The notes under the pieces were generated by a model. That model worked only from the letters and a program-made list of their open reading frames with translations, had not been told where the DNA came from and did no database searches. A DNA stretch of 64,000 nucleotides from Paracoccus sp. (in: a-proteobacteria) (GTDB lineage: Bacteria > Pseudomonadota > Alphaproteobacteria > Rhodobacterales > Rhodobacteraceae), in NCBI RefSeq assembly GCF_030538755.1, contig NZ_JAUNTJ010000013.1, forward strand, positions 1 through 64,000, in the 5' to 3' direction. Below, piece by piece: positions 56,276-64,000 of the stretch. Each line of letters opens with the position of its first letter. Position 1 is the stretch's first letter. Position numbers and translations under genes: made by a program.

Positions 56276-57808
56276 TTACAGCGGGATGTTGTCGTGTTTC
56301 TTCCACGGGTTCGACAGCTTTTTGTTGCGCAGGCTGGCGAAGGCGCGGGCGACGCGTTTGCGGGTGCCATAGGGCTGGATCACCTCGTCGATAAAGCCTT
56401 TTTCGGCGGCAACGAAGGGGTTGGCAAAGCGGTCCTCGTAATCGCGGGTCCGCTCGGCGATCTTGTCGGCATCGCCCAACTCGCTGCGATACAGGATCTC
56501 GACCGCGCCCTTGGCCCCCATCACGGCGATTTCCGCCGTCGGCCAGGCATAGTTGAAATCGCCCCGCAGATGTTTCGACGCCATGACGTCATAGGCCCCG
56601 CCATAGGCCTTGCGGGTGATGACCGTGACTTTCGGCACCGTCGCCTCGCCATAGGCGAACAGCAGCTTCGCGCCGTGCTTGATAACGCCGCCATATTCCT
56701 GCGAGGTGCCGGGCAGGAATCCCGGCACGTCAACCAGCGTCAGGATCGGAATTTCGAACGCATCGCAGAACCGCACGAAACGCGCCGCCTTGCGGCTGCT
56801 GTCAATATCCAGACAGCCCGCCAGAACCATCGGCTGGTTCGCCACGATGCCCACGGTCTGACCTTCCAGCCGGATAAAGCCGATGACGATATTACCCGCG
56901 AAATCCTTTTGAATTTCGTAAAAATCGCCCTCATCCGCGATTTTCAGGATCAGTTCCTTCATATCGTAGGGCTGGTTCGGGTTGTCGGGCACCAGCGTGT
57001 TCAGCGAGTGATCCAGCCGGCCCGGATCGTCAAAGAAGGGTCGGGTCGGCGCGCGGTCGCGGTTCGACAGCGGCAGAAAATCGAACAGGCGGCGAATTTC
57101 GACCAAGGCTTCGACATCGTTATCGAAGGCACCATCGGCAACGCTGGATTTCTTGGTATGGGTGCTGGCCCCGCCCAGTTCCTCGGCGGTGACGACCTCG
57201 TTGGTGACGGTTTTCACCACATCCGGGCCGGTCACGAACATATAAGACGTGTCGCGCACCATGAAGATAAAGTCGGTCATGGCCGGGCTGTAAACCGCGC
57301 CGCCCGCGCATGGCCCCATGATGACGCTGATCTGCGGGATCACGCCGGATGCCATGATGTTGCGCTGAAATACCTCGGCATAGCCGGCAAGGCTGGCGAC
57401 GCCTTCCTGAATCCGTGCGCCGCCCGAATCGTTCAGGCCAATCACCGGCGCGCCGTTCTGCATCGCCATGTCCATGATCTTGCAGATTTTCTGCGCATGG
57501 GTTTCCGACAGGCTGCCGCCGAAAACGGTAAAGTCCTGGCTGAATACATAGACCATGCGGCCATTGATCGTGCCCCAGCCCGTCACCACGCCGTCGCCAT
57601 AGGGGCGGTCGGATTCCATGCCGAAATCGGTGCTGCGGTGGGCCACGAACATGTCGAATTCTTCGAAGCTGCCTTCGTCCAGCAGCACCTCGATCCGTTC
57701 GCGGGCGGTCAGCTTGCCGCGGGCGTGCTGGGCGTCGATCCGGCGCTGTCCGCCGCCCAGCCGGGCGACTTCGCGGCGGCGTTCAAGTTCGGTGTGGATG
57801 TCTTTCAT
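56276..57808 (-). CDS. pccB: Propionyl-CoA carboxylase beta subunit (carboxyltransferase)
   Basis: 510 residues. Carboxyltransferase signatures: [94 protein letters not shown] and [19 protein letters not shown]. It forms a dodecamer with PccA and carboxylates propionyl-CoA. The start is ATG 57808. The upstream region shared with alr contains TTTGCAAA-type palindromes (57874-57923), like the operator of the short-chain acyl-CoA regulator PccR of Rhodobacter. Confidence 0.97.
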   Translation of the reverse strand: MKDIHTELERRREVARLGGGQRRIDAQHARGKLTARERIEVLLDEGSFEEFDMFVAHRSTDFGMESDRPYGDGVVTGWGTINGRMVYVFSQDFTVFGGSLSETHAQKICKIMDMAMQNGAPVIGLNDSGGARIQEGVASLAGYAEVFQRNIMASGVIPQISVIMGPCAGGAVYSPAMTDFIFMVRDTSYMFVTGPDVVKTVTNEVVTAEELGGASTHTKKSSVADGAFDNDVEALVEIRRLFDFLPLSNRDRAPTRPFFDDPGRLDHSLNTLVPDNPNQPYDMKELILKIADEGDFYEIQKDFAGNIVIGFIRLEGQTVGIVANQPMVLAGCLDIDSSRKAARFVRFCDAFEIPILTLVDVPGFLPGTSQEYGGVIKHGAKLLFAYGEATVPKVTVITRKAYGGAYDVMASKHLRGDFNYAWPTAEIAVMGAKGAVEILYRSELGDADKIAERTRDYEDRFANPFVAAEKGFIDEVIQPYGTRKRVARAFASLRNKKLSNPWKKHDNIPL

Positions 57809-57873
57809 AAGGCGGCCCTCTTGCGACGGATTTGCGGCACTTTAGGCATCCATGCGCCCGGCGCAAAGCGGAA

Positions 57874-57923
57874 TTGCGCAAGTTTGCAAAATATGCGGCG
57901 GGGCGTTGGTGCAAATTGCAAAC
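57874..57923. promoter_or_regulatory. Clustered TTTGCAAA-type palindromes between pccB and alr
   Basis: TTGCGCAA (57874-57881) is followed by TTTGCAAA (57883-57890), and GCAAATTGCAAAC lies at 57911-57923. The known PccR site is TTTGCAAA-N4-TTTGCAAA. The spacing here is shorter (centres 9 bases apart), so the match is to the half-site only. No pccR-like gene is adjacent. Confidence 0.5.
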
Positions 57924-57970
57924 TCGTCAAAGGGCTTGACGCAGCAGCGGCTTGGGCGCATCGACGCGGC

Positions 57971-58996
57971 ATGGTTTTGCAGATTGATCTTGGGGCCGTT
58001 GCGGCCAATTGGAAGGCGCTGGCGGCCAAAGCCCCCGGCGCCCGCACCGGCGCGGTGGTCAAGGCCGACGCCTATGGTCTGGACGCCGCCCTTGTGGCGC
58101 CCGTGCTGTATGAATGCGGCGCGCGGGATTTCTTTGTCGCGCTGGCATCCGAGGGGCAGGCGATCCGCCCGCATCTGCCGGGGGACGCGCGTATCTTTGT
58201 GCTGTCGGGGCATATGGCGGGCGCGCCTTTGGGCGGGCTGATCCCGGTGCTGAACAGCGCCGAGCAGTTTTTCCGCGACCGCGCCATGCGGCCGGGCCAG
58301 CCGTTCGGCATTCAACTGGACACGGGCATGAACCGGCTGGGGCTGGAGCCGGCCGAATGGTCCGGCATCCGGGGCGAGGCGATGGCCGCCAATCAGGGCC
58401 AGGGTCCGGCGCTGGTCATGTCGCATCTGGCCTGCGCCGACGAGGACAGCCCCGAAAACGCCCGGCAACTGGCCACCTTTCACGAGATGACGCAGGGCGT
58501 GACCGCGCCGCGCAGCCTGTCGGCGACGGGCGGGATCTTGCTGGGGGCAGAGTATCATTTCGATCTGACCCGCCCCGGCATCGGCCTGTATGGCGGCGCG
58601 CCCTTTGCCGAGGCTGCGCCGGTGGTGCGGCTGTCGCTGCCGGTGATCCAGACGCGGATCGTGCGGCCCGGCGAATTCGTCGGTTACGGCGCAAGCTGGC
58701 GGGCCGGGCGGGTGACGCGGGTGGCGACTGTGGCGGCGGGCTATGCCGACGGGCTGCACCGCGCGCTGGCCCGTGGCGGCGCGATGCTGTGGGCGGGCGA
58801 GGTCGCTTGCCCCGTCATCGGGCGGGTGTCGATGGATCTGATAACCTGCGATGTGACCGATCTGCCCGATGTGCCGGATGCGCTGGATATTCTGAATGAC
58901 CGTCAGGGTGTGGATGCGTTGGCCGGGGCTGCCGGAACCATCGGTTACGAGGTGCTGACCAGTCTGGGCGCGCGGTATCAGCGCAGCTATATCTGA
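57971..58996 (+). CDS. alr: Alanine racemase
   Basis: 341 residues, fold-type III PLP enzyme. The PLP lysine K31 is in AVVKADAYGLD, then SGHMAGAPLGGLIPVLNS, QLDTGMNRLGL, LSATGGILLG and the catalytic-tyrosine segment GYGASWRAGRVTRVATVAAGYADG, with CPVIGRVSMDLITCDVTD near the C-terminus. It supplies D-alanine for peptidoglycan. ATG 57971 opens the family start; an upstream in-frame stretch is antisense to pccB. Slightly shorter than the usual 360 residues. Confidence 0.93.
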   Translation: MVLQIDLGAVAANWKALAAKAPGARTGAVVKADAYGLDAALVAPVLYECGARDFFVALASEGQAIRPHLPGDARIFVLSGHMAGAPLGGLIPVLNSAEQFFRDRAMRPGQPFGIQLDTGMNRLGLEPAEWSGIRGEAMAANQGQGPALVMSHLACADEDSPENARQLATFHEMTQGVTAPRSLSATGGILLGAEYHFDLTRPGIGLYGGAPFAEAAPVVRLSLPVIQTRIVRPGEFVGYGASWRAGRVTRVATVAAGYADGLHRALARGGAMLWAGEVACPVIGRVSMDLITCDVTDLPDVPDALDILNDRQGVDALAGAAGTIGYEVLTSLGARYQRSYI

Positions 58997-59004
58997 GCGT
59001 CGTT

Positions 59005-59041
59005 GCGCCCCAAGATGCGTATTTAAGCAAACAGGAAGCGG
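59005..59041. repeat. Interspersed intergenic repeat, copy 3
   Basis: The copy starts GCGCCCCAAGATGCGTATTT and ends AAGCAAACAGGAAGCGG. It keeps the core of copies 1 and 2 but has a shorter A run. It lies between alr and phoH, here in the opposite orientation relative to its flanking genes. Confidence 0.75.
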
Positions 59042-59149
59042 CGGGCGCGGCGGATTGGCCACATCTTGCCGGGGCGCGGGCGGTTCTGCCCTTGTGCGAA
59101 TCCCCTTGAATTGCCACCTTGGGGTCAGAGTGATCTTTCGGAGAGACTT

Positions 59150-60238
59150 TTGGGCCTGAACCCTATGCCCCCCGCACCATCCGGCGATGCCAGCCCGGCG
59201 GCTGAAACCTTGCTGGAGTTTCCCGACAACCGTTTGCTGATTGATCTGTGCGGTGCCAATGACCGGCATCTGGCGCGGATCGAGGAGGCTTTGGGCGTGC
59301 ATATCCTGCGGCGCGGCAATCTGCTGGCCGTGGTTGGCCCGGCCGAGGCGCAGGCCGAGGCGGCGCGGGTTCTGCGCGGTCTTTATGCGCGGCTGGAACA
59401 GGGCCGCAGCGTTGAAATGGGCGAGGTCGAGGCCGCCTTGCGTATGGGCGATGCCCCTGCCGCCGAGGTCAGCCCCGCCGAGCAGCTGGAGATGTTCAGC
59501 GCCGGCAATTACGAATTGCGCACCCGCAAGAAATCGGTCGAGCCGCGGACCGAGGCGCAGAAGGATTACGTCCGGTCGCTGTTTCAGAACGAACTGGCCT
59601 TTGGCATTGGCCCCGCTGGCACCGGCAAGACTTATCTGGCTGTCGCGGTTGGCGTGACCATGCTGATCGGCGGCCATGTGGACAAGATCATCCTGTCGCG
59701 CCCTGCTGTCGAGGCGGGCGAACGTCTGGGCTTTCTGCCCGGCGACATGAAGGAAAAGGTCGATCCCTACATGCAGCCGCTTTACGACGCGCTGAACGAT
59801 TTTCTGCCGTCGAAGCAGATGCAGAAGCTGATGGAGGAAAAGCGCATCGAAATCGCGCCTCTGGCATTCATGCGCGGGCGCACGCTGGCCAGTGCCTTTG
59901 TCGTGCTGGACGAGGCGCAGAATGCCACTGCCATGCAGATGAAGATGTTCCTGACCCGGCTTGGCGAAGGCTCGCGCATGGTGATTACCGGCGACCGCAG
60001 CCAGATCGACCTGCCGCGCGGGATGCAGTCCGGTCTGGTCGAGGCCGAACGGATTCTCAAGGGCGTCAAGGGCATCAGCTTTTCCTATTTTACCGCGCAG
60101 GACGTGGTGCGGCACCCCTTGGTGGCGCGGATCATTCAGGCCTACGATGCCGAGGATGTCGCCGCATTGGCGCGCGGCGAAGGGGATGGCAACCGTGGCG
60201 ATTATGCGCCGCGCCGGATGCCGCGATCCGATGCCTGA
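59150..60238 (+). CDS. PhoH-family ATPase
   Basis: 362 residues from TTG 59150, which follows CGGAGAGACT; ATG 59165 is the alternative. An N-terminal domain (about 1-110) precedes the PhoH core with Walker A GPAGTGKTYLA, then ILSRPAVEAGERLGFLPGDM, and Walker B FVVLDEAQNATAMQMKMFLTR. PhoH proteins are ATPases linked to RNA metabolism and phosphate stress. ybeY overlaps its last eight bases, the usual phoH-ybeY pairing. Confidence 0.92.
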   Translation: MGLNPMPPAPSGDASPAAETLLEFPDNRLLIDLCGANDRHLARIEEALGVHILRRGNLLAVVGPAEAQAEAARVLRGLYARLEQGRSVEMGEVEAALRMGDAPAAEVSPAEQLEMFSAGNYELRTRKKSVEPRTEAQKDYVRSLFQNELAFGIGPAGTGKTYLAVAVGVTMLIGGHVDKIILSRPAVEAGERLGFLPGDMKEKVDPYMQPLYDALNDFLPSKQMQKLMEEKRIEIAPLAFMRGRTLASAFVVLDEAQNATAMQMKMFLTRLGEGSRMVITGDRSQIDLPRGMQSGLVEAERILKGVKGISFSYFTAQDVVRHPLVARIIQAYDAEDVAALARGEGDGNRGDYAPRRMPRSDA

Positions 60239-60746
60239 GCCGCTGACCGATACCGTCATCGAGGACGACCGATGGGACGCCGCCGGTCTGCCGGGCCTTG
60301 CGGATCGCGCGGTTGCTGCGACTCTGGCCTGGCTGGGGATCGGTGGCGAGGTGGTTGTGCTGGGCTGCGATGATGCCCGCATCGCGGCGCTGAATGCCGA
60401 TTTCCGGGGCAAGCCCAAGGCAACCAATGTGCTGTCATGGCCTTCGGTCGAACCCGAACGCCCCGCCCCCGGTGCCGCCCCGCTGCTGCCCGAGGATGAA
60501 GAACTGGGTGACATTGCCATCGCCTATGATACCTGCATGGCCGAGGCCGCCGTGCAGGGCAAGGCGCCTGCGGATCATGTCACGCATCTGCTGGTTCACG
60601 CCGTGCTGCATCTGGTCGGCTATGACCACGAAACCGACGCCGATGCGGAAACCATGGAAGCGGCCGAGCGTTCGATCCTTGCCACGCTGAATATCGCCGA
60701 CCCTTATGCGGCCGAACGCGCCCCGACAATCGAGAGAGAAAGATGA
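60231..60746 (+). CDS. ybeY: Endoribonuclease YbeY
   Basis: 171 residues. YbeY matures 16S rRNA and takes part in ribosome quality control. The zinc motif H-x3-H-x5-H is in HLLVHAVLHLVGYDHE, and KATNVLSWPS and ELGDIAIAYD are conserved. ATG 60231 overlaps the phoH stop, and its own stop overlaps the next start (ATGA). Three-gene operon phoH-ybeY-corC. Confidence 0.95.
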   Translation: MPEPLTDTVIEDDRWDAAGLPGLADRAVAATLAWLGIGGEVVVLGCDDARIAALNADFRGKPKATNVLSWPSVEPERPAPGAAPLLPEDEELGDIAIAYDTCMAEAAVQGKAPADHVTHLLVHAVLHLVGYDHETDADAETMEAAERSILATLNIADPYAAERAPTIERER

Positions 60747-61660
60747 GCGACGATCCCCGAAGTCCCGAGATACCGAAAACGCTGGAAGACCCCGCAGGCT
60801 GGGCCGATGGGGTCGGTGGCGAGGGGCGCGATCTGCCCGGCTCGCGCGGGTTTCTGGGGCGGTTTTTCGGGGTCTTTTCCGGCGATGAACCTGCGGCAGC
60901 CGCCGAACTGCCGGGCAACGCCTCGCAGCCTGCGCCCGGTCTGGTGAACCTGCGGCGCTTGCGCGTGGATGATGTGGCGATCCCCAAGGCGGAAATCATC
61001 GCCGTGCCCGTCACCGTCTCGCTGGATGATCTGGTCGAGATGTTCCGCGAACACGGCTTTTCGCGGATTCCGGTGTTTCGCGGCACGATGGACAGCCCTT
61101 TGGGGCTGATCCACCTCAAGGATCTGGCGCTGAAACATGGGTTTGGCAAGGGCGGGCGCTTTACGCTGCGCCCGATGCTGCGGCCTTTGCTGTATGTGCC
61201 GCCCTCGATGCCCATCGGGGTGCTGTTGCAGCAGATGCAGCAAAAGCGCATCCACATGGCGCTGGTGATCGACGAATATGGCGGCGTGGACGGGCTGGTC
61301 ACGATCGAAGACCTGATCGAGCAGGTGATCGGCCAGATCGAGGATGAACATGACGAGGCCGAAGGCGGGCTGACCGTTCTGGTCAAGCCGGGCGAGTGGC
61401 TGATTCAGGCCCGCGCGCCTCTTGCCGATGTCGAGGCGGAAACCGGGCTTCGGCTGGCCACCGGCGAGGAAGAAGAAGAAATCGACACGCTTGGCGGGTT
61501 GGTGTTCATGCTGACAGGCCGGGTGCCCGTCCGTGGCGAGGTGATCGCACTGGAATCAGGGACCGAGATTGAAATCGTCGATGCCGACCCGCGCCGGATC
61601 AAGCGGGTGCGCCTGCGCGCGCCCAAGGATCGCCCGGCGGTCGAGGGCAAGGCCGTATAG
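60743..61660 (+). CDS. CorC/HlyC-type CBS-domain protein
   Basis: 305 residues. An acidic, Gly/Pro-rich N-terminus (about 1-70) is followed by two CBS domains (LRVDDVAIPKAEIIAVPVTVSLDDLVEMFREHGFSRIPVFRG in pieces; RPLLYVPPSMPIGVLLQQMQQKRIHMALVIDEYGGVDGLVTIEDLIEQVIGQI) and a C-terminal transporter-associated domain (VEAETGLRLATGEEEEEIDTLGGLVFML). It is the soluble partner form of the CNNM protein at 35314-36726. It is often next to phoH-ybeY (there followed by lnt, which is not seen here). Confidence 0.92.
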   Translation: MSDDPRSPEIPKTLEDPAGWADGVGGEGRDLPGSRGFLGRFFGVFSGDEPAAAAELPGNASQPAPGLVNLRRLRVDDVAIPKAEIIAVPVTVSLDDLVEMFREHGFSRIPVFRGTMDSPLGLIHLKDLALKHGFGKGGRFTLRPMLRPLLYVPPSMPIGVLLQQMQQKRIHMALVIDEYGGVDGLVTIEDLIEQVIGQIEDEHDEAEGGLTVLVKPGEWLIQARAPLADVEAETGLRLATGEEEEEIDTLGGLVFMLTGRVPVRGEVIALESGTEIEIVDADPRRIKRVRLRAPKDRPAVEGKAV

Positions 61661-61690
61661 GCCCGGCGGTCGCGCCGGGGCGGGCATCCG

Positions 61691-62509
61691 TCAAAGGCGC
61701 GCAAAGGCGGCGGCGTGCGTCACCGGGCTGTTGGCGGGCAGTTTCGGCCCCGCCGTCATCAGATGCGGGCCTGCATAGGGCGACGCCAGATCGGCCGGGG
61801 CAAAGCCAAAGCGGCGGTAATAGGCCGGATCGCCCAGAGCGATGATCGTGTGATCGGCAAAGCTGTCGATTGCGGCGCGGATCAGGGCGCTGCCGATCCC
61901 GCGCCCATGCAGGGCAGGGTGAACGGCCACCGGGGCCAGCGCCAGTGCCGGACCGGCCGCGCTCACCGGCGACAGGGCGATATGGCCAAGGATGGTGCCC
62001 TGCGCCTCGGCCACCAGCGACAGGGCCATATCGTCATCGGCGCGCAGATTGGCAACCAGATCCGACTCGGCCTTTTGGTCAAAGGCGCGGCGCAGCAGTT
62101 GCGCAATCCCGTCGTGATCGGCGCGGGTTTCCGGGCGCAGGCGGGGCAGAGTATCAGTGGCGGCAAAGTCGCGGCGGATCGCGGTGCTGTCTTGCCCCCA
62201 TGGGCTGGCCTGCGTGCGGGACTGATGCGCGGCGAAAGCGGCCTCATCGGCGAAAAGCTCGTTCAGGTGCCAGATCATCGGGTCGTCATCCTGCGCAAGA
62301 TCAAAGCGCAGGCAGCCCGGTTCGGCCCGGCTGGCGGTGATGTGATCGGGCAGCAGGCGCATGGCCAGCAGCATCTGATCCATATCGGCGCAGATCAGCC
62401 GCCCGCTTAGCGCCCGCAGCGGCGGCGAGATGGCGATCTCGGTGCCGGTCGGCGGGCCGGGGTGGTGATGGGCGTGATGTGTGTGATGCCCGCAGGCGCA
62501 GCCGGTCAT
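61691..62509 (-). CDS. His-rich, ABM-like domain fused to GNAT acetyltransferase
   Basis: 272 residues. A metal-binding-like N-terminus (MTGCACGHHTHHAHHHPG: two Cys and seven His) is followed by a domain of about 90 residues resembling an antibiotic-biosynthesis monooxygenase/quinol oxygenase fold (QMLLAMRLLPDHITASRAEPGCLRFDL, and WHLNELFADEAAFAAHQSRTQ). The C-terminus is a GNAT domain of YhbS type (AHPALHGRGIGSALIRAAIDSF, YYRRFGF). Fusion of these parts is unusual. The start is ATG 62509 just after GGGGAACC. Function unknown. Confidence 0.75.
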   Translation of the reverse strand: MTGCACGHHTHHAHHHPGPPTGTEIAISPPLRALSGRLICADMDQMLLAMRLLPDHITASRAEPGCLRFDLAQDDDPMIWHLNELFADEAAFAAHQSRTQASPWGQDSTAIRRDFAATDTLPRLRPETRADHDGIAQLLRRAFDQKAESDLVANLRADDDMALSLVAEAQGTILGHIALSPVSAAGPALALAPVAVHPALHGRGIGSALIRAAIDSFADHTIIALGDPAYYRRFGFAPADLASPYAGPHLMTAGPKLPANSPVTHAAAFARL

Positions 62510-62582
62510 GGTGGTTCCCCTTGCTTTGGGCGCAGCTTACCGGCCCATGCGCCATGGCACCAGCCGTGCAAAGGTCTTGCGC

Positions 62583-63368
62583 CTAACGGATCAGCGCGTC
62601 GAAATCGGGGTATTCGTCCTGCTCCGGCTGGCCCGCCGTATAACCCAAAGCGCCCGGTTCGGCATAAGGATCATCCCCGGCCTGTGGGTGGCAGGCGTGC
62701 AGATAGGTGCGGGTGACGGATTCAGTCGCGCCAAAGACCTGCGGCAGAGGCAGCACGACCCAGCTTTCGCCCGTCGCAAAGGCGGGTCGCAGCGGCGAAC
62801 AAAAGAACCGCACCGTAACCGGATCAGACCACGCCAGCCCGTCAGGCGGCGCATCCGGGTAATTTGCGCCCGGATGCTGGCTATAGGCCAGACGCTGCGT
62901 CACCTGCACCAGATGGCCCGGCACGGCGGCGCTGCCCTGGCCGATCTGCTGCGGCGCGGATTGATCGACCCAGAAACAGCCATCCATATGGCAGCGCCCG
63001 GCAAAAGCACCGGGTGGCGGCGGCTGATCCGCCGCCCGCACACAGATCGCCGCGCTGTCGCCGAACCAGCAGGCCGGGTCATCGGGGTTGCGCTGAACCG
63101 CGCCCCAATCGCTGCGCCCGCCATCGGGGCCAAGGCCGGTCAGCCTGCCGTGCCCCGGCGCCGTGATGTCCAGCGAAACCGCTGTCGCGCCCGCGATCTG
63201 GCTGTGATCCAGCATCCGCACGGTGAAACTGCCGCCGCGCCGCAACTGGAAATCACAAGGCCCGGCGCTGCTTTGGTCGGCGCGGGCGATCTCGCATTGC
63301 GGGGGTGCTGTGGCATGGGCGGGCAGGGCGGCACAGGCGGCAAGCAGGGCGGGCAGATACAGGCGCAT
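62583..63368 (-). CDS. Secreted protein of unknown function
   Basis: 261 residues. Signal peptide MRLYLPALLAACAALPAHA then a mature part with six or more cysteines in disulfide-like spacing (PQCEIARAD, GPCDFQL, PACWFGDSAAICVRAAD, GRCHMDGCFWVD, FFCSPLR, LHACHPQAG). The beta-rich character suggests an exported domain. No family is recognised. It runs convergent with nothing else; ATG 63368 is fixed by the signal peptide. Confidence 0.72.
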   Translation of the reverse strand: MRLYLPALLAACAALPAHATAPPQCEIARADQSSAGPCDFQLRRGGSFTVRMLDHSQIAGATAVSLDITAPGHGRLTGLGPDGGRSDWGAVQRNPDDPACWFGDSAAICVRAADQPPPPGAFAGRCHMDGCFWVDQSAPQQIGQGSAAVPGHLVQVTQRLAYSQHPGANYPDAPPDGLAWSDPVTVRFFCSPLRPAFATGESWVVLPLPQVFGATESVTRTYLHACHPQAGDDPYAEPGALGYTAGQPEQDEYPDFDALIR

Positions 63369-63544
63369 GGCAGAACCTCGGGCAGGATGCGGCCATGCTG
63401 ATGCACGCCGGCGTTTCGGGCAAGAGGCGGGTAATGTGCGGTGAAGAAAGGGCAGGCCAACCGGCGGTTTGATTTTCGCCAAGGCCGTTCATACGTCCTG
63501 ATGGCAAGCTGCAACCACGATCACAGCAGCAAAAGGGAAACCCG

Positions 63545-63772
63545 ATGTCCGATCCTTGGCTTACGACCCTGATAACCGCCACCCCGCAACAGGGGTTCGA
63601 ACTGGCCGTGACGCTTGGCCGTCGCGGCGTGAAAACCACGCAGCCCGACGCGGAAGTGCTGCACAAGTTGCGCCCTGTTTATGCCAATGATGCCGATGCG
63701 CTGACGGCGGCATCGCAGGTGGTGGCGATCAATTTTCAGACCATCGCTGCGGCGAACAATTACTGGCGCTGA
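63545..63772 (+). CDS. Hexameric tyrosine-coordinated haem protein (HTHP)
   Basis: 75 residues. The full length fits HTHP: WLTTLITATPQQGFELAVTLGRRGVKTTQPD, LRPVYANDADAL with the haem-ligand tyrosine near Y46, and VVAINFQTIAAANNYW. HTHP is a ring-shaped hexamer with one Tyr-ligated haem per subunit and has peroxidase and catalase activity in vitro. ATG 63545 follows AAAGGGAAACCCG. A DUF1971 gene starts two bases after its stop, so the two form an operon. Confidence 0.88.
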   Translation: MSDPWLTTLITATPQQGFELAVTLGRRGVKTTQPDAEVLHKLRPVYANDADALTAASQVVAINFQTIAAANNYWR

Positions 63773-63773
63773 C

Positions 63774-64000
63774 ATGACAGAACAAATCTATCGCTCGACC
63801 GAGGTATTCACGCAGGACACCATCCCCGACGCGCTGTTGAAGGAACACAAGATCAAGGCCGGATCGCGCGGCCTGCTGCGGGTTCTGTCGGGGCGCATCT
63901 GGCTGGTTTACGAAGATCGCGACGAACGTATCCTGCTGTCACCCGACCACCCCGGCCTGATCGAGCCGCTGACCCCGCACCATGTCGAACTGGACGGCGC
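63774..64000 (+). CDS. DUF1971 (TehB-associated-type) protein, partial
   Basis: Starts at ATG 63774 and runs off the window end (75 codons visible). It matches DUF1971: IYRSTEVFTQDTIPDALLKEHKIKAGSRGLLRVLSGRIWLVYEDRDERILLSPDHPG in pieces, ending LTPHHVELDG. These small cupin-like proteins are found with tellurite-resistance methyltransferases and in nitric-oxide-related clusters. Co-transcribed with HTHP. Confidence 0.82.
   Translation, partial: MTEQIYRSTEVFTQDTIPDALLKEHKIKAGSRGLLRVLSGRIWLVYEDRDERILLSPDHPGLIEPLTPHHVELDG

Noticed and set aside
56294-58996. A 900-codon plus-strand frame
   Set aside because: The first part is antisense to pccB. Only the end from 57971 is real (alanine racemase).
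63469-63482. TTGAT-N4-GCCAA, an FNR-like half-site before HTHP
   Set aside because: Only the left half matches TTGAT-N4-ATCAA; too weak to call.

Overview
The window is GC-rich alphaproteobacterial chromosome, almost certainly Rhodobacteraceae and most like Paracoccus. The evidence is an adjacent sciP-ctrA pair with TTAA-N7-TTAA CtrA boxes, a pair of GTTC-N7-GTTC SOS boxes (the alphaproteobacterial LexA site), many Rhodobacteraceae-type conserved hypotheticals, and a methylmalonyl-CoA route for propionate. Genes are dense, often overlap by 1-4 bases, and sit on both strands. No rRNA or CRISPR array is visible. Two tRNAs are present: Ser(TGA) and Gly(CCC).

Layout. 1-1062 is a decayed edge: a LysR remnant and a TauE/SafE permease with two in-frame TGA codons. 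1148-11237 is housekeeping: tRNA-Ser, a lipoprotein, sufE, mnmA, sciP, ctrA, ligA, recG, a 31-codon SOS-box gene, an Fe-S scaffold gene, hisI, rplU-rpmA. 11300-19940 carries a GNAT gene, a phosphatase gene and an exopolysaccharide assembly set (TPR lipoprotein, priming sugar transferase, ExeA-like ATPase, chain-length protein, tyrosine autokinase). 19988-29225 holds tRNA-Gly, two GlxA-type regulators, a MotA/ExbB-like plus OmpA/MotB-like pair, ChaC, a Hint-domain protein behind a perfect CtrA box, and class II DAHP synthase.

29308-41185 holds an LpxL-type acyltransferase, a DMT transporter, transketolase, a RRGD-motif protein, a CNNM/CBS protein, xerD, two unknowns, aroK and aroB. A complete group II intron (41243-43820) sits immediately after the ssb stop codon and separates ssb from the hairpin it shares with aroB. 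43821-48581 has ssb, a lytic transglycosylase, hom, two unknowns and a probable pseudogene. 48588-57808 is the propionyl-CoA carboxylase / methylmalonyl-CoA mutase region: pccB, four small genes (three of them lipoproteins), pccA, two membrane genes and mcm, with two plus-strand genes in between. 57971-64000 has alr, a phoH-ybeY-corC operon, a His-rich/GNAT fusion, a secreted unknown, a hexameric tyrosine-coordinated haem protein and the start of a DUF1971 gene.

How genes work together. DAHP synthase, AroK and AroB supply the shikimate pathway. PccA, PccB and Mcm carry propionyl-CoA to succinyl-CoA. CtrA probably controls its own gene, sciP, the Hint-domain gene and perhaps the exopolysaccharide genes. 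The most notable signals are the two SOS boxes in front of a tiny membrane-peptide gene, the intron insertion, a roughly 37-bp interspersed repeat present three times, and several degraded genes.
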